Shown here: positions 62,442 through 64,000 of the stretch, piece after piece
How the letters are laid out: the number at the start of each line of letters is the position of its first letter
Position numbering within the stretch: position 1 is the stretch's first letter
NCBI GenBank assembly: GCA_021162935.1
Contig: JAGGXR010000010.1
Coordinates: 18,190 to 82,189 of the forward strand
DNA from: Deltaproteobacteria bacterium
GTDB taxonomy: Bacteria; Myxococcota_A; Polyangia; HGW-17; SLPX01
Direction of reading: 5' to 3'
DNA: 64,000 nucleotides
Position numbers and translations under genes: made by a program
Notes under the pieces: generated by a model
Databases searched by the model: none
Seen by the model: the letters and a program-made list of their open reading frames with translations, nothing else
What the model was told of the DNA's origin: nothing

Positions 62442-64000
62442 ATGGCCAGAGCGACGATACTGGCGGTCGACGACAGCAAGACCATTCGGACGGCAATCGA
62501 GTTCACGTTTGCCAAGCAGGACTTTGATTTGGTCCTCGCCGCGTCTGGCCAAGAGGCTCTCGAACGCATGGGGGAGGTTCATCCTCATGTGATGCTGATC
62601 GACCACGAAATGCCTGGTATGGACGGCTACGAGCTTTGCTCCAAGGTCAAGTCGAATCCGGCTTGGCAGCACGTTCAGGTCATCTTGCTGTGCAGCCAGC
62701 AGGAACCGTTCGACGCGATTCGTGGCGGACAGGCTGATGCCAACTGCGTCAAGCCATTCGAAACCGACAAGCTGATCGAGATGGTGACGGCGTTGGCAGA
62801 GGAGGCGCAGAAGGCTGCGGCTGCTCCCGTGGAGGAGCCACATGCTGCACCTGCCGCAGCCCCATTGGTGCAGCCTGCAGCGGCGGAGTCAGGGCCGGAG
62901 CCGAACGTGGTCATCCCTTCCCTTGGGGACGCACAGGAGATTCCTCGCGGTTTGGACGCTGGCGTCGATGAGATGGACGAGATTGAGATCACGATCGAAG
63001 ATGAAGATGAAGATGAAGAAGAAGCGCCCGTCGCAGCGCGTCCTGTAGAGCCAGAGCCTCAGAAGGCTCCCGCTGCACGACAGGGCATCATGAAGACCCA
63101 TCTGTTCACCGGCCAGGCTGGTGGCGACATGAGACAATCCGGCACTGCAGAGGAAAAGACGGCAGGTTCAGAATCGGTCGGACAGTCGGTGCGTCCTGCC
63201 GCTGCCAGGCCAGAGCCTCGGGTTGCGGCACCTGCCGCGCCGAAGCCTCCCGTGGCCACCGGGGCGCCCAAATTGACGCCTCCTCCGATGGCAACCGTTC
63301 CTTCCAGCGCGGATCGGGGAGTCGTTGCAAAGACCATCATTGGAACCGGCAGGAACCCATCGGTGGAGATTTCTTCGGTTGGATCGCCAGATGAGGAGGA
63401 CCTGCCGGTGGTGGAGGGTGAACTCCTTCAACCGACAGAGGAGGCTGCACACGAGGCACTGCAGAAACCGATCGAACTCGTCCATCCGAAACCCGCCGAG
63501 CCAAAACCAGCGGAGCCAAAACCAGCGGAGCCAAAACCAGCGCAGCATCCGCGGCCTATGGTGGCGCATCCACCGGCAACGCCGAGGGTGGAACCGAAGC
63601 CTGCGGCGCCCACGATGCAGCCGGCCGCACAAAGGCCAGCGGAGCCAAAGCCTGCTGAGCGGAAACCCGCCGAGCCGAAACCCGCCGAGCCGAAACCCGC
63701 GCAGCATCCGCGGCCCATGGTGGCGCATCCACCGGCAACGCCGAGGATGGAACCGAAGCCTGCGGCGCCCACGATGCAGCCGGCGGCACAGAAGCCAGCC
63801 GAGCCGAAGCCTGCGGCGCCCACGATGCAGCCGGCCGCACAAAGGCCAGCGGAGCCAAAGCCTGCTGAGCGGAAACCCGCCGAGCCAAAGCCAGCGGAGC
63901 CAAAGCCCGTGGAGCATCCGCGGCCCATGGTGGCGCATCCACCGGCAACGCCGAGGATGGAACCGAAGCCTGCGGCGCCCACGATGCAGCCGGCCGCACA
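62442..64000 (+). CDS. Response regulator with repeat-rich tail (3' end beyond window)
   Basis: Reads open from ATG 62442 (CGGAGG 5 bases upstream) to the end of the window, at least 519 codons, so the C terminus is not seen. Residues 1-120 form a receiver: ILAVDDSKTI (acidic DD), VMLIDHEMPGMDGYE (phospho-Asp), VILLCSQ (Ser), CVKPFE (Lys). An acidic stretch (EITIEDEDEDEEEA) and Pro/Ala linkers follow. From about residue 346 a Pro/Lys/Ala/Glu repeat dominates. FrzS-like proteins and other gliding-linked myxobacterial regulators have long linkers; an output domain may follow. A possible -35 TTGACA is at 62368. Confidence 0.9.
   Translation, partial: MARATILAVDDSKTIRTAIEFTFAKQDFDLVLAASGQEALERMGEVHPHVMLIDHEMPGMDGYELCSKVKSNPAWQHVQVILLCSQQEPFDAIRGGQADANCVKPFETDKLIEMVTALAEEAQKAAAAPVEEPHAAPAAAPLVQPAAAESGPEPNVVIPSLGDAQEIPRGLDAGVDEMDEIEITIEDEDEDEEEAPVAARPVEPEPQKAPAARQGIMKTHLFTGQAGGDMRQSGTAEEKTAGSESVGQSVRPAAARPEPRVAAPAAPKPPVATGAPKLTPPPMATVPSSADRGVVAKTIIGTGRNPSVEISSVGSPDEEDLPVVEGELLQPTEEAAHEALQKPIELVHPKPAEPKPAEPKPAEPKPAQHPRPMVAHPPATPRVEPKPAAPTMQPAAQRPAEPKPAERKPAEPKPAEPKPAQHPRPMVAHPPATPRMEPKPAAPTMQPAAQKPAEPKPAAPTMQPAAQRPAEPKPAERKPAEPKPAEPKPVEHPRPMVAHPPATPRMEPKPAAPTMQPAA
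63478..64000. repeat. Imperfect tandem repeats coding PKPAEPKPA / HPRPMVAHPPATPR units
   Basis: Three near-identical blocks HPRPMVAHPPATPR start with CAT at about 63546, 63705 and 63915, spaced 159 and 210 bases (53 and 70 codons). Each is followed by MEPKPAAPTMQPAAQ and runs of PAEPKPAERKPAEPKPA. It continues past the window end. The array encodes low-complexity sequence, not a CRISPR. Confidence 0.9.

Noticed and set aside
63428..63982. 184-codon minus-strand Gly-rich frame GFGSAGFGSAG
   Set aside because: Reverse complement of the PKPAEPKPA repeat region of the response regulator.
63478..64000. CRISPR-like direct repeats
   Set aside because: Unequal, in-frame, coding repeats without unique spacers.

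Overview
The window is GC-rich, densely coded DNA from a Gram-negative bacterium. Outer-membrane proteins (FadL-type barrel, TolC-type channel), many lipoprotein signal peptides, a LysM protein, eukaryote-like Ser/Thr kinase, trypsin-like protease with calcium-binding DDDGDG repeats, CUB and P-domain lipoprotein and MYXO-CTERM-like tails (Gly/Cys motif, one membrane helix, Arg cluster) point to a myxobacteria-like (Myxococcota / deltaproteobacterial) lineage. The assignment rests on gene content only.

Layout. 1-6700: RRM RNA-binding protein with an intrinsic terminator; FadL-type barrel paired with a secreted protein resembling the N-terminal domain of VolA-type lipases; a DUF1684 gene; an anion permease; poorly coding stretches including a 34-codon lipoprotein fragment and a decayed IS4-type transposase. 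7000-12950: orphan sensor histidine kinase; RNase J translationally coupled to a tiny lipoprotein; two exported proteins built from an unrecognised four-cysteine repeat. 13035-28331: a long co-directional run, many genes joined by 4-base stop/start overlaps: DNA methyltransferase, LpoA-like binding protein, 23S rRNA methyltransferase, membrane sulfatase/phosphotransferase-fold enzyme, TyrRS, GlpD, MscS channel, S55 (SpoIVB-like) peptidase and a propeller/Fn3 protein. 28678-31052: tgt, then a convergent DUF362 protein.

31356-39095 (minus strand) looks like one envelope-stress or metal-responsive unit: zinc-finger anti-sigma factor, CnrX/CpxP-like periplasmic sensor, TolC, MacA-like adaptor, ABC ATPase, two MacB-like permeases, and an ECF sigma factor at the far end. 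The likely sigma/anti-sigma pair brackets the pump it may control. 39247-51300: orphan MYXO-CTERM-like tail, MIP18-family Fe-S protein, giant alpha-2-macroglobulin with intact thioester, zinc-ribbon protein, single-chain dihydropyrimidine dehydrogenase (PreT-PreA fusion, DPYD-like), sugar-epimerase-type reductase and a tRNA with CAA (Leu) anticodon but a short variable loop. 51457-64000: surface and signalling genes (barrel, lipoproteins, protease, Ser/Thr kinase coupled to LysM protein, CUB lipoprotein, degenerate signalling protein) and a response regulator with a long Pro/Lys/Ala repeat tail that runs off the window.

No rRNA, CRISPR array, integrase, restriction nuclease or complete insertion sequence was seen. 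The strongest novelty candidates are the four-cysteine repeat family, the S55 protein with its active-site motifs in inverted order, the class-I-shaped tRNA-Leu, the split sigma/anti-sigma efflux locus, and the GspG-like insert in the alpha-2-macroglobulin.
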